A stretch of 15,099 nt of DNA from Youngiibacter multivorans (GCF_017873395.1 NZ_JAGGKC010000046.1:1-15099); one strand, 5' to 3'; shown: positions 6,161 through 13,802, counted from the stretch's first letter. Program-made: numbers and translations. Notes: a model not told the origin generated them from the letters alone.

Positions 6161-7435
6161 TCATAGAGGCCAGAACAATGGGATAAATACAATGCTGCAA
6201 GCCATTATCAGAATGGAAACGCCGAGCCCTGGCCTGAAGAAATCCATGAATTTTAGGTTTCCTGGCTTTACAATCAATGTGTTTGTTCCAGAACCCACTG
6301 GTGTAAGGAAAGGGCTTGATGCTGCCACGCAGATTCCCACACCTACAGCAACGGGATTGATTTCAAGTGCAATAGCCAACGGTATGAAAAGAGGAGTCAG
6401 CAGCACCGCTGTGGTAGTATTCATCATGAAATTTGTAAGAAGCATAGTGAATCCAACAATAACAAATAGTACAAGCAGTTTGCTTGATTCAGTCCCAATC
6501 ATGGATGCGACTGAAGTGCTTAGGAGCTGTGCCGCTCCACTAGCATCCATGGCTTTAGATACTGCGCTCATCCCTGCGACAATGAATATTGTAGACCAAT
6601 CGACAGCTTTATAGGCGTCATTTTCCTTGATGCAGCCTGTCAATACCATTACCATTGCACCAAGCGCTGCTACAAGGTGCATTGGTAATGCATCATTGTC
6701 CAAAGCCATGGCAGCAAGTACTGCGAAGAGAATCACAATATTGAGAATTCCCTTTATGCTGATTGATTGACTCTGGATACTGGTTTTTCCCATGAATGCA
6801 TACAGATATTCCTTGTCAGATGAATCACCTGGAGTAAGGAATGCCTTTCCTGCAATCAGGAAATAAAGAATGCCCAGGATGGTGATTGGCAGGCCGACTT
6901 TACCAAGCTCGAGGAACGAGAGAGGCCGAACACCCAGAATCTTCATTTGTCCTGATACTATCACATTGCTTGCAGCGCCGACTAGAGTAAGATTGCCGGC
7001 AAAGCTTGCAGCGAAGCAAAGGGGGATCAGCTGTCTTGAAACTGATACTTTGGCTCTTGTGCTTATCCCTATGACAATAGGAAGCATCATGGCAACCACG
7101 GCTACGCCGCTGCAGATTGAAGATAATAATGCAGTAGATATCAAGGTTCCAATCATGATTCCTTTCTCTGTAGTACCTGTAAACTGAATTATTTTATCGC
7201 TCATGATACTTGCAATACCAGTATGGAACAGAGATGCTCCGATTATCATCATCGAAACAAGCAGCACAACAGTAGAGCTTGAAAATGCTGAAAACAGGTC
7301 TGGAATTTCTATTACTCCTGCTAGGACCAGAACAGCCGCACCAGACATAGAGGTCAGTGCCAGAGGAAGCTTTTCAGTAATGAACAATATTGCCATTATA
7401 AATAATACGATTATTGTTAGTGTCGATTGCTGCAT
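6161..7435 (-). CDS. DASS/SLC13-family anion (di/tricarboxylate) transporter
   Basis: A 424-residue membrane protein with 10 to 12 hydrophobic segments and the internal repeat of the divalent anion:Na+ symporter (SLC13/CitT-like) family. The two substrate-binding hairpin motifs are visible: FAGNLTLVGAASNVIVSG (about 145-162, Ser156-Asn157) and FLTPVGSGTNTLIVKPG (about 376-392, Thr384-Asn385-Thr386). These correspond to the paired SNT motifs that hold the carboxylates and Na+. It likely takes up a dicarboxylate or similar anion; sulfate or another anion is possible. It lies downstream of tctA but beyond a terminator, and has its own 17-bp dyad upstream, so it is probably a separate unit. The ATG has an AAAGGA at a somewhat long spacing of 11 bases. 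At 424 residues it is on the short side for the family but appears complete. Confidence 0.82.
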   Translation of the reverse strand: MQQSTLTIIVLFIMAILFITEKLPLALTSMSGAAVLVLAGVIEIPDLFSAFSSSTVVLLVSMMIIGASLFHTGIASIMSDKIIQFTGTTEKGIMIGTLISTALLSSICSGVAVVAMMLPIVIGISTRAKVSVSRQLIPLCFAASFAGNLTLVGAASNVIVSGQMKILGVRPLSFLELGKVGLPITILGILYFLIAGKAFLTPGDSSDKEYLYAFMGKTSIQSQSISIKGILNIVILFAVLAAMALDNDALPMHLVAALGAMVMVLTGCIKENDAYKAVDWSTIFIVAGMSAVSKAMDASGAAQLLSTSVASMIGTESSKLLVLFVIVGFTMLLTNFMMNTTTAVLLTPLFIPLAIALEINPVAVGVGICVAASSPFLTPVGSGTNTLIVKPGNLKFMDFFRPGLGVSILIMACSIVFIPLFWPL

Positions 7436-7495
7436 TGTGGGTTATGTCCTTTCAATTGGATTAGTCAGCTCTGTATGTCATCGATTTTACTGATT

Positions 7496-7512
7496 CATCA
7501 TACAATATGATG
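7496..7512. promoter_or_regulatory. 17-bp perfect dyad upstream of the DASS transporter gene
   Basis: CATCATA (7496-7502) and TATGATG (7506-7512) are exact inverted copies around CAA. The inner 15 bases again have T-N11-A spacing. It sits about 60-77 bases before the DASS start, between the tctA terminator and that gene, which is an operator position. Its half-site differs from the dyad at 496-514, so a different regulator is likely. A TAAAAT (-10-like) follows on the minus strand, but no good -35 is seen. Confidence 0.4.
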
Positions 7513-7566
7513 CAAGGATTTGCCACACCATGATTGTAAAGCCACTTCCTGTTTAAGAATACAGAG

Positions 7567-7592
7567 AAAAAAACCACCCGATACGGATGGCT
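7567..7592 (-). terminator. Rho-independent terminator after tctA
   Basis: On the minus strand AGCCATCCG, loop TAT, CGGGTGGTT forms a nine-pair stem with G-U wobbles and is followed by a run of T's (opposite 7567-7573). It lies about 50 bases past the tctA stop. This separates the TTT operon from the DASS gene. Confidence 0.8.
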
Positions 7593-7639
7593 AAAGTAAT
7601 AAGTATTATGTGGATTATAAATCAATTTGCAATCTGCTT

Positions 7640-9190
7640 TTAGTCAATATCAGAAGACTCATGTGAGTTATCGCCTGATTCTACCTTCAAATCGCTGTTC
7701 ATCTTGCGTTTGACCCTACTCATGATCATTGGAACAAAGAGGGAACCAAGAATCAAAATTAGAAGAACAAGAGCTATGGGGCGGTTTAGGAAGTAATTGA
7801 ACATGCTTCCCTTTGAAAGTACGAGAGCTCTTCTCCAGTTGGCTTCAAGCATTGCACCAAGAATTACTCCAAGTATGGTTGGTGCTGTTCCGAATCCTGA
7901 TTTTCGCATGAAGTAAGCTATGAGACCGAAGGCACCCATGATATATACGTCAAACATGCTGTTCGCGATTGCGAAGGAGCCGACTACTGACAATGCTACT
8001 ATGATAGGAGCGAGAACAGACATTGGTACCTTTGAGAGTTTAACAGCCTGCTTTGCGATGACATATCCGATGAATCCCATCATGAGGTTCGCGATGAGGA
8101 ATCCAAACATGACTGAATATGTTATTTCAGCATATACATCAAACAGCTCGTGCCCTGGAACAAGTCCCTGGATCATAAGGCCGCCAAGAAGTATGGCTGC
8201 AACAGAGCTTCCGGGAATACCCAGTGTAAGGAGTGGTATTAGCGCTCCTCCTGTAACTGCATTATTTGCCGATTCTGAAGCTGCGATTCCAAGCATTTCG
8301 CCTTTTCCAAAGTTTTCAGGATGTTTCGATGATCGTTTCGCTTCGTTGTATGCAACCCAGGAGCCAATGTCAGCACCTGCTCCAGGAAGTATACCAACGA
8401 ATACACCCATGATTGATGACTTTATTATCGTTGGTACTAGTACCTTGAACTCTTTCCAGGTAGGCAGGAATCGTCCGGTAAGAAGATTCTCTGAACCTTC
8501 GGTTAGATTTGATTTTCCCTTTATAATATCCTCTGTCATGATCATGACCTGTGATATAGAGAACATTCCAATCATAGCAGGGACCATCGACACTCCACTT
8601 TCGAGAGGAAGCAGTCCGAAGGTGAACCTTGGAACACCGTTCATCATATCAAGGCCAACTATTCCAATGAACAGACCTACCAGTCCGCCTATCATTCCTT
8701 TAGCCATTGAGTCTCCAGCAAGGCTGCCGATTATAGTCAATCCGAATACTGCCAGAAGGAAATACTCAAGAGGACCGAACTTAAGTGAAATCTGTGCAAG
8801 AGGCGGGCTGAGGAACATCAGTGCAAGTGCAGATATTACTCCTCCAATGACTGAGCTTACTGTAGCTACTCCTATAGCCTTGAAGCCTTGACCTTTTTTC
8901 GCGAGTTCGTAGCCATCGATAGCAGTTGCTGCAGAAGCCGGTGTTCCGGGGGTATGCAGGAGGATCGCGGTAATCGAGCCTCCATACACAGCAGCAGTGT
9001 AAACTCCTGTAAGCATTACAAGGCCTGCGATTGGATTCATACCAAATGTCACAGGTATCAGAAGCGCAACTGCCATGCTTGCACTTAGTCCAGGAAGGGC
9101 TCCCATAATGATGGCAACAGTAGTACCGAGGAATAGTGCACCCATGACTTCTAAGGTAAAAATGTTACCAATTATAGTTCCAAAATCCAT
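7640..9190 (-). CDS. tctA: Tripartite tricarboxylate transporter, large membrane subunit TctA
   Basis: A 516-residue protein with about 12 membrane segments in two related halves. The first half has GALPGLSASMAVALLIPVTF (30-49) and YGGSITAILLHTPGTPASAA (69-88). The second half has GILPGAGADIGSWVAYNEAK, then EMLGIAASESANNAVTGGAL and LLTLGIPGSSVAAILLGG. These are the hallmark motifs of TctA. It forms the channel of a TTT system, using the ion gradient to move a substrate handed over by TctC. AAAGGAG lies before the ATG; tctB ends 21 bases upstream. The C-terminus is hydrophilic and Ser/Asp-rich. The substrate is set mainly by TctC and is not readable; TTT systems carry citrate, other polycarboxylates and various organic acids. 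Confidence 0.95.
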   Translation of the reverse strand: MDFGTIIGNIFTLEVMGALFLGTTVAIIMGALPGLSASMAVALLIPVTFGMNPIAGLVMLTGVYTAAVYGGSITAILLHTPGTPASAATAIDGYELAKKGQGFKAIGVATVSSVIGGVISALALMFLSPPLAQISLKFGPLEYFLLAVFGLTIIGSLAGDSMAKGMIGGLVGLFIGIVGLDMMNGVPRFTFGLLPLESGVSMVPAMIGMFSISQVMIMTEDIIKGKSNLTEGSENLLTGRFLPTWKEFKVLVPTIIKSSIMGVFVGILPGAGADIGSWVAYNEAKRSSKHPENFGKGEMLGIAASESANNAVTGGALIPLLTLGIPGSSVAAILLGGLMIQGLVPGHELFDVYAEITYSVMFGFLIANLMMGFIGYVIAKQAVKLSKVPMSVLAPIIVALSVVGSFAIANSMFDVYIMGAFGLIAYFMRKSGFGTAPTILGVILGAMLEANWRRALVLSKGSMFNYFLNRPIALVLLILILGSLFVPMIMSRVKRKMNSDLKVESGDNSHESSDID

Positions 9191-9211
9191 TTCAAATCTC
9201 CTTTCATAGTA

Positions 9212-9658
9212 CTAAATCAATGGAACATTCAGGAATCTGACAAAACCGACATATATGATGACATTGAATATGATAGTCGTCAGAATGATGACTTTCCATG
9301 ATTTGACCTTATAGAATTTCATTAGTGTAATTAGAAAAATGGACGAAGAGACAAAGAAATTCGTGAATTGGAAGATTACAATATAACCAACAGTCATAAT
9401 AAAAATCAGCATTGGTATCTTAATTGTTTCCCAGTTTATCGGATTTGTGATGTTAGATTCAGATGTTCTCATTGCCTTGGTTTTACTCAGAGCCTTCAGC
9501 ATTACGAATACATTCAGTATCCCGATTCCGCCAATCAGCATAAACGGGAAGATTGAAGATGAATCTGGCAGTTTGAGTGTTATTGTAAAAAGTAGCGCCA
9601 GTATCATGAAGAGTGCTGCGCTGATATAAACATCCTGGTGTATCGATTTTGTGTTCAA
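9212..9658 (-). CDS. tctB: Tripartite tricarboxylate transporter, small membrane subunit TctB
   Basis: A 148-residue hydrophobic protein, the usual size for TctB, with membrane segments at about 11-29, 36-56, 81-97, 100-117 and 121-144 (the last two or three could fold as fewer). TctB is poorly conserved, so the call rests on size, topology and its place between tctC and tctA. The start is TTG, with GGAGG ten bases upstream; no ATG lies near. A strong hairpin stands between tctC and this gene. Confidence 0.85.
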   Translation of the reverse strand: MNTKSIHQDVYISAALFMILALLFTITLKLPDSSSIFPFMLIGGIGILNVFVMLKALSKTKAMRTSESNITNPINWETIKIPMLIFIMTVGYIVIFQFTNFFVSSSIFLITLMKFYKVKSWKVIILTTIIFNVIIYVGFVRFLNVPLI

Positions 9659-9687
9659 TTGGCTTAGTCCTCCTTATATATGGATAG

Positions 9688-9710
9688 GGGAGTACGTCCT
9701 GCGTACTCCC
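9688..9710 (-). other. Intercistronic hairpin between tctC and tctB
   Basis: GGGAGTACG (9688-9696) pairs perfectly with CGTACTCCC (9702-9710) over a five-base loop. On the transcript it lies 18 bases after the tctC stop and just before the tctB ribosome binding site. No U-run follows, so it is not a standard terminator. Such hairpins commonly protect the binding-protein message from 3' exonucleases, so that tctC is made in excess over tctBA. Confidence 0.6.
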
Positions 9711-9727
9711 AAAATACCCCATATGAC

Positions 9728-10744
9728 TTACTTTATACCGTATATTCCTTTTGATAGATTGACATTGTTCTTAAGGAAGTCGTAATACTCCTGACCTTTC
9801 ATGAAGTCAGTCTGAGCACCCATTTCATTCAGCTTGTTAACAACTTCTGGATCATTGATCGCACTTTCAAGCGCTGCCATGATCTTTTCCTTGATTGCAG
9901 GATCAACACCCTTTGGAAGAGCATATCCTCTTGCTGAGAACATATATGCATCTCCAAAGCCGAGTTCCTTGACAGTAGGGACGTCTGGCAGCAGCTTTGA
10001 CCTTTCTGGGGAGAATATTGCTATTATCTTGTAGCTTCCATTTTTTGATGCTGCGAGCACATCCGCGATGTTAGCAACCAGTACATCGCTGTTACCTGAT
10101 ATGAACATGGTTTCATTGTCTTTTGCTCCTGCAGTCTGTATTATTTCGAAATCAGTCTTGTAGTTCATGTTGAAGTATTCTACGACAGTGGCATCATCTG
10201 AAATGATTCCGGTTGCCGAGCTTGCAGAAAGCACAGTATTGGTCTTGGCATATTCAACCAGGGAACCCAGGTCGGTATATCTTTTCTCGTCATTCCTGAT
10301 TGCGATGACATTAAAGTCTGTAACCTGATTAGCGAGAAGATCAACATCATCTATGGTATATGCCCTTGGATTTACACTGTCGAATGCACCTAATGTGATG
10401 TTAGGTGTATTGATGAGCGAGATGGTATATCCATCTGGGGTCGTGCTCTTTATAAGCTCTTCCCATGCTACCCATCCGCCAGCTCCTGTCTTATTAACAA
10501 CTACGATAGGCTGCCCGATGTACTTCTCAAGTTTATTGGCAAGTATTCTAACCATTACATCTGAAGATCCGCCGGCTGAATAGCCTACCATTATTGTGAT
10601 CGGCTTGGTCGGGTACTTGACTTCTGCTGATGGGGCTGTGGTACTGCTTGGAGTTGAAGGCGTTTCTGTCTTTGCTGCACAACCGCTTACAATCATAAGA
10701 ACCATTGATAAAAGGAGTAACAGAACACTTAATCTTTTTTTCAT
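9728..10744 (-). CDS. tctC: TTT system solute-binding lipoprotein TctC (Bug family)
   Basis: A 338-residue extracellular binding protein. It has a lipoprotein signal peptide: Lys-Lys-Arg start, hydrophobic core, and lipobox VSGC with Cys22 as the lipidated residue, followed by a Thr/Ser/Pro-rich linker to about residue 43, as expected in a Gram-positive cell. The mature part opens with YPTKPITIMVGYSAGGSSDV and continues with GQPIVVVNKTGAGG and TPDGYT, classic Bug/TctC motifs. It captures the substrate outside the membrane and delivers it to TctAB. GGGAG lies ten bases before the ATG. It follows the RraA-like gene after about 120 bases, and precedes the intercistronic hairpin. The carboxylate it binds is unknown. 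Confidence 0.93.
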   Translation of the reverse strand: MKKRLSVLLLLLSMVLMIVSGCAAKTETPSTPSSTTAPSAEVKYPTKPITIMVGYSAGGSSDVMVRILANKLEKYIGQPIVVVNKTGAGGWVAWEELIKSTTPDGYTISLINTPNITLGAFDSVNPRAYTIDDVDLLANQVTDFNVIAIRNDEKRYTDLGSLVEYAKTNTVLSASSATGIISDDATVVEYFNMNYKTDFEIIQTAGAKDNETMFISGNSDVLVANIADVLAASKNGSYKIIAIFSPERSKLLPDVPTVKELGFGDAYMFSARGYALPKGVDPAIKEKIMAALESAINDPEVVNKLNEMGAQTDFMKGQEYYDFLKNNVNLSKGIYGIK

Positions 10745-10864
10745 TTTGACATCTCCCGAATTTATTTTTTTACCCTTTAATTAACAGAGATACATTTCTA
10801 ACTAAGGCTATCAGTAATCATTTGTTTCCCGGTCAAAAGAATGTTATGAAACATGTTGCAACGT

Positions 10865-11545
10865 CTACCTGGGTATATATTCGCAGCCTATTTCTGCAAG
10901 TTTCTCATCTACCCATGGCCTTATATAGGTGCCTTCGTTCAGAATCTTGTCCATTATGTCCATTTCCTTGTCAGATACGGCTTGGACTTTCTGTGCAAGC
11001 TCAACGGCTTCCTCAGGCTTGACTACTATGACTCCATCCTCATCACCGATGATAAGGTCACCAGGCCTTACGACCTGTCCTCCGAAGGAAATTACAGTAT
11101 TGATTTCACCTGGTCCGTTCTTGTATGGGCCGTTAGGTGTTATTCCGCGAGCGTATACAGGTATATCCATTTTTGATATGGTATCCTTATCCCTTATGCT
11201 GCCGTCCACAATGACTCCTGCAACTCCGCGGCTTTTGCAGTATGTCAGCATAAGCTCTCCGAATATTGCTCTGCTTGTCATTCCACCTGCGTCAATGACA
11301 ATGACATCACCTTCCTTTGCCATATCCATTGCCTTATGGAACATAAGGTTGTCACCTTCGGGTACCTTTACAGTAAACGCTGGTCCGAGCAGCTTTGCGC
11401 TGTTCATCGGCCTTATGTCCTGATGTATTGCTGCCATTCTGTTCATGCAGTCATCGATGTTTGCTACTGGAAACTCTCTGAAGAGTTCTACGAGTTCTTT
11501 AGCTGGTCTTTCAAAATCCTCTACTATGCGACATCCTATATTCAT
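10865..11545 (-). CDS. RraA-family protein, HMG/CHA aldolase or oxaloacetate-decarboxylase like
   Basis: A 226-residue member of the RraA / 4-hydroxy-4-methyl-2-oxoglutarate aldolase family (often mislabelled as a dimethylmenaquinone methyltransferase). Visible are the conserved GPAFTVKVPEGDNL (about 54-67), GDVIVIDAGG (79-88), GELMLTYCKSRGVAGVIVDG (96-115) and Arg118-Asp119, the pair that binds substrate and Mg2+ in known aldolases. Characterised aldolases have an acidic residue three positions after that Asp; here it is Thr122, with Asp121 just before, so aldolase activity is not assured. Possible reactions are retro-aldol cleavage of a 4-hydroxy-2-oxo acid to pyruvate, or decarboxylation of oxaloacetate. 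GGAGG precedes the ATG; the dehydrogenase gene ends 16 bases upstream. The presence of a dehydrogenase and uptake system makes an enzyme role more likely than RNase E regulation. Confidence 0.8.
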   Translation of the reverse strand: MNIGCRIVEDFERPAKELVELFREFPVANIDDCMNRMAAIHQDIRPMNSAKLLGPAFTVKVPEGDNLMFHKAMDMAKEGDVIVIDAGGMTSRAIFGELMLTYCKSRGVAGVIVDGSIRDKDTISKMDIPVYARGITPNGPYKNGPGEINTVISFGGQVVRPGDLIIGDEDGVIVVKPEEAVELAQKVQAVSDKEMDIMDKILNEGTYIRPWVDEKLAEIGCEYIPR

Positions 11546-11561
11546 TTGTTTCCTCCGTTTT

Positions 11562-12578
11562 TCAAACTATCTCGAAATTTTCAATTTTGCTAGTAACACC
11601 ACTGTTTGCAATGTACTTTCGAACCACCATCTTATGATTAAGCACTGAATCGACAAGCTCTAATGCCAATGTCAGCTGATTATTCTGTGCATTGTCACCA
11701 TAGAACGCGCTGTGGCAGGTGAGGACTGTCTGGTCATTTCCTACAAGAGGGCTTTCAACTGGCAGAGGTTCCTGCTCGAACACGTCTAGTCCTGCAAACT
11801 GTATTTCCCCTTCATTCAGAGCTTCAACTAGAGCTTTCTGGTCAATAAGCTCTCCTCTGGATATGTTTATGATCATGCTGTTCTTCTTCATCTTCTTAAA
11901 GGCTTCCTTGTTGAAGATGTGTTTGGTTTCAGGTGTAAGTGGAGCATGGATTGATATGATGTCGGATTTTTCAAGAAGTTCATCAAAGGAAACGAAATCC
12001 ACATCATACTCAGCTTTCATTTCACTTTTGACATAAGGATCTGCTGCAATCACTTTGGTTCCGAATCCCTGCCTGAATATGTTATAGAGCGGCTTAGCTG
12101 AACCACCGAATCCGTATAGCCCGAGGGTCAGGTCCTTCGGATTTCTGGGAACTACTCCCTGAGCCTTTCTCCATTCACCCTGCCTTATTCCTCTGTCATA
12201 GTAGGAGATGTTTCTAAGCAGATTTAGTATGAGTGCTGAAGCGTGTATAGCCAGCTCATCTACGCAGAACCCGGGCATATACAGTGCAAGAACTCCTGTC
12301 TCTTTTGCAGCTTCCAGGTCGATAGAGTTTACTCCTATACCGAATCTCTGGATGACCTTTAGTTTGGGAAGGCTTTCCAAAACCTTTCTTGTTATTGGTG
12401 GATTACCTGTACCTAATATTGCATCAGCATCCTGGCAGCCTTCGATTATCTCCTCTGGTGTATTGAAATGCTCAATCCTTAATGAGATATTCCTTTTCTC
12501 ATATTCTGCCTTCAAATAGTTCTGGTTCTCTTTGCTTACGCTTCCGTAGTCACTGTCGACGATTACGGCATTCCACAT
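11562..12578 (-). CDS. D-isomer-specific 2-hydroxyacid dehydrogenase (NAD-dependent)
   Basis: A cytoplasmic oxidoreductase of 338 residues that interconverts a 2-hydroxy acid and its 2-oxo acid. The Rossmann motif GLYGFGGSA lies at 153-161, with Asp180 at the end of the second strand pointing to NAD rather than NADP. The family's catalytic residues are visible: Arg241 in NISRGELID, Glu268/Glu270 in DVFEQEP, and His289 in TCHSAFYG; Arg78-Phe-Gly-Ile-Gly is the substrate-side motif. I chose the ATG at 12578: GGAGGTG lies six bases upstream, and an ATG at 12593 overlaps that ribosome binding site. It is first in the operon and diverges from the LysR gene. It probably oxidises the imported hydroxy acid to a 2-oxo acid for the RraA-like enzyme. 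A phosphoglycerate or hydroxypyruvate role is less likely here. Confidence 0.9.
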   Translation of the reverse strand: MWNAVIVDSDYGSVSKENQNYLKAEYEKRNISLRIEHFNTPEEIIEGCQDADAILGTGNPPITRKVLESLPKLKVIQRFGIGVNSIDLEAAKETGVLALYMPGFCVDELAIHASALILNLLRNISYYDRGIRQGEWRKAQGVVPRNPKDLTLGLYGFGGSAKPLYNIFRQGFGTKVIAADPYVKSEMKAEYDVDFVSFDELLEKSDIISIHAPLTPETKHIFNKEAFKKMKKNSMIINISRGELIDQKALVEALNEGEIQFAGLDVFEQEPLPVESPLVGNDQTVLTCHSAFYGDNAQNNQLTLALELVDSVLNHKMVVRKYIANSGVTSKIENFEIV

Positions 12579-12602
12579 GATATGCACCTCCATGAATAGT
12601 GA

Positions 12603-12664
12603 TTAGCAATACTTCATCATAGAGCTTGTTAAATTGCTAACTATCTTGAAATACTCTTGCTAAT
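12603..12664. repeat. Three copies of TTGCTAA in the divergent LysR/dehydrogenase promoter region
   Basis: TTAGCAAT (12603-12610), ATTGCTAA (12633-12640) and TTGCTAAT (12657-12664) share the heptamer TTGCTAA, the first inverted relative to the other two. The second is embedded in GTTAAATTGCTAAC (12628-12641), a short GTTA/TAAC dyad. All three lie between the dehydrogenase start and the minus-strand -10 box, downstream of the presumed transcription start. They may be binding sites of the LysR protein or of another regulator. Confidence 0.4.
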
Positions 12665-12674
12665 TTGTAAATTC

Positions 12675-12703
12675 ATTATATGTTAATGTTTACAGCTAAT
12701 CTA
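12675..12703 (-). promoter_or_regulatory. Candidate promoter for the dehydrogenase-RraA-tct operon
   Basis: A perfect TATAAT lies on the minus strand at 12680..12675. With a 17-base spacer the -35 is TAGATT (12703..12698), which is poor, as is common for LysR-activated promoters. The leader to the dehydrogenase ATG would be about 90 bases. Confidence 0.4.
12681..12694 (-). promoter_or_regulatory. cre-like site inside the operon promoter
   Basis: Read on the minus strand, TGTAAACATTAACA matches the CcpA consensus TGWAARCGYTWNCW at 13 of 14 positions. The mismatch is the central G (CA instead of CG), which weakens it. It fills the spacer between the candidate -35 and -10 boxes, where binding would block RNA polymerase. 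Confidence 0.35.
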
Positions 12704-12764
12704 ATACCAATAAACGCATTGTATTTATAGCCTGCAAGGCATATAGTTGAGGAGAGGTGAGTAC

Positions 12765-13715
12765 ATGATTGAACATAGTTATGAGTACTTTTTGGCCATA
12801 GCAGAGGAAAAGAGTATCTCCAAGGCAGCCGCAAGGCTATACATATCACAGCCTTCGCTTACAAAATACCTGAAGAAATTGGAAGAGAATGTAGGCGCAA
12901 CTTTGTTCTCACGGGAGTCACATCCACTGAAGCTGACTCCAGCAGGAGAGCTGTATATGGAGTATGTCAAGGATGTCATTAGAATCACCAAGAAATTTGA
13001 ACAGGATATTCTCTATATCTCCAGCTCGATTTCCGGAAAGGTAACAATAGGTATAACTCTGTGGAGATCGTCCATACTGATGCCACTAATTTTTCCTGAT
13101 TTCATGAAAAAGTATCCGAATGTTTCAATCGAGCTCAAGGAAGGCTCACAGCAATACCTGCTTTCGCTACTTGAACAGGGTAAGGCTGATTTTTGCATGA
13201 TGCAGCTTCCGAACACACAAAGCAGCGTGACCTTCGAACATCTTGCATATGAACATATCCTTTTCGCTGTGAACAAAAACAATCCAATACTTGAAGGTAT
13301 TAATCATGATTTGGACGATGAAGTCCCTACGCTTACACAGGAAGAGTTTCTCCTGTTCAAAAAAGAACCCTTTGTGTTGATGAAGGAGGAAAATCAGCTT
13401 CGTCAGCTTACACAGAATCTATTGAACAAGTACGAAATCGTATCTTCACCAGTGCTTGAAACCTCAAATGTAGTCACGGCACTCAATCTTGTCTCATCTG
13501 GTGTAGGCGTTACATTTGTTCCAGAGGCGATATTGAAATACAAGGAAAGACCCGGATCTCTGTCATTCTTCAGGGTTGATGATCCACCCCTTGCCTGGGA
13601 GCTGGGAATTGCCCACAAGACCCGCTCAATCATTAGCAGACAGGCACAGCTTTTAGCCGAGGCGATAAGAACCGTATATATATCTGGCAAGATAGTTAAT
13701 CAGATTCAGTATTAA
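12765..13715 (+). CDS. LysR-type transcriptional regulator
   Basis: A 316-residue DNA-binding regulator of the usual LysR length. The winged helix-turn-helix covers about residues 1-60, with SISKAAARLYISQPSLTKYL (17-36) as helix-turn-helix and GATLFSR, PLKLTPAG as the wing. The rest is a two-lobed effector domain beginning around residue 85 (ISGKVTIGI) and containing the SGVGVTFVPEAIL segment. It is transcribed divergently from the hydroxyacid dehydrogenase operon, the classic arrangement for a LysR protein that controls its neighbour in response to the pathway substrate. I start it at the ATG at 12765, with AGGAGAGGTG upstream; a TTG at 12747 overlaps that ribosome binding site. The effector is probably the imported hydroxy or oxo acid; that is inference. 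Confidence 0.92.
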   Translation: MIEHSYEYFLAIAEEKSISKAAARLYISQPSLTKYLKKLEENVGATLFSRESHPLKLTPAGELYMEYVKDVIRITKKFEQDILYISSSISGKVTIGITLWRSSILMPLIFPDFMKKYPNVSIELKEGSQQYLLSLLEQGKADFCMMQLPNTQSSVTFEHLAYEHILFAVNKNNPILEGINHDLDDEVPTLTQEEFLLFKKEPFVLMKEENQLRQLTQNLLNKYEIVSSPVLETSNVVTALNLVSSGVGVTFVPEAILKYKERPGSLSFFRVDDPPLAWELGIAHKTRSIISRQAQLLAEAIRTVYISGKIVNQIQY

Positions 13716-13724
13716 AATGTGTAT

Positions 13725-13775
13725 AAAAAAACAGCCAGTCCCGTGTCAAATTGTGACTTGGGATTGGCTGTTTTT
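13725..13775. terminator. Bidirectional Rho-independent terminator between LysR and antiporter genes
   Basis: Positions 13727-13742 pair with 13760-13775 over 16 bases with one G-U wobble; a small inner hairpin (GTCA/TGAC at 13745-13757) extends it. TTTTT ends the plus-strand stem, and seven T's (opposite 13725-13731) lie on the minus strand. It serves both convergent genes. Confidence 0.88.
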
Positions 13776-13802
13776 AAAGTAAATGTACGTATGGATTTTG
13801 TA

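Noticed and set aside
7920..8891. 323-codon open frame on the plus strand inside tctA
   Set aside because: Antisense to a fully conserved TctA; the translation is Pro/Ile/Ser-rich without recognisable domains.
9688..9710. Hairpin between tctC and tctB as a transcription terminator
   Set aside because: No U-run follows on the transcript, and tctB and tctA need to be co-transcribed with tctC; kept only as an intercistronic stem.
12579..12593. ATG start adding five residues to the hydroxyacid dehydrogenase
   Set aside because: This ATG lies on the GGAGGTG ribosome binding site of the next ATG.
12747..12764. TTG start adding six residues to the LysR protein
   Set aside because: The TTG overlaps the ribosome binding site of the ATG at 12765, where LysR proteins normally begin.
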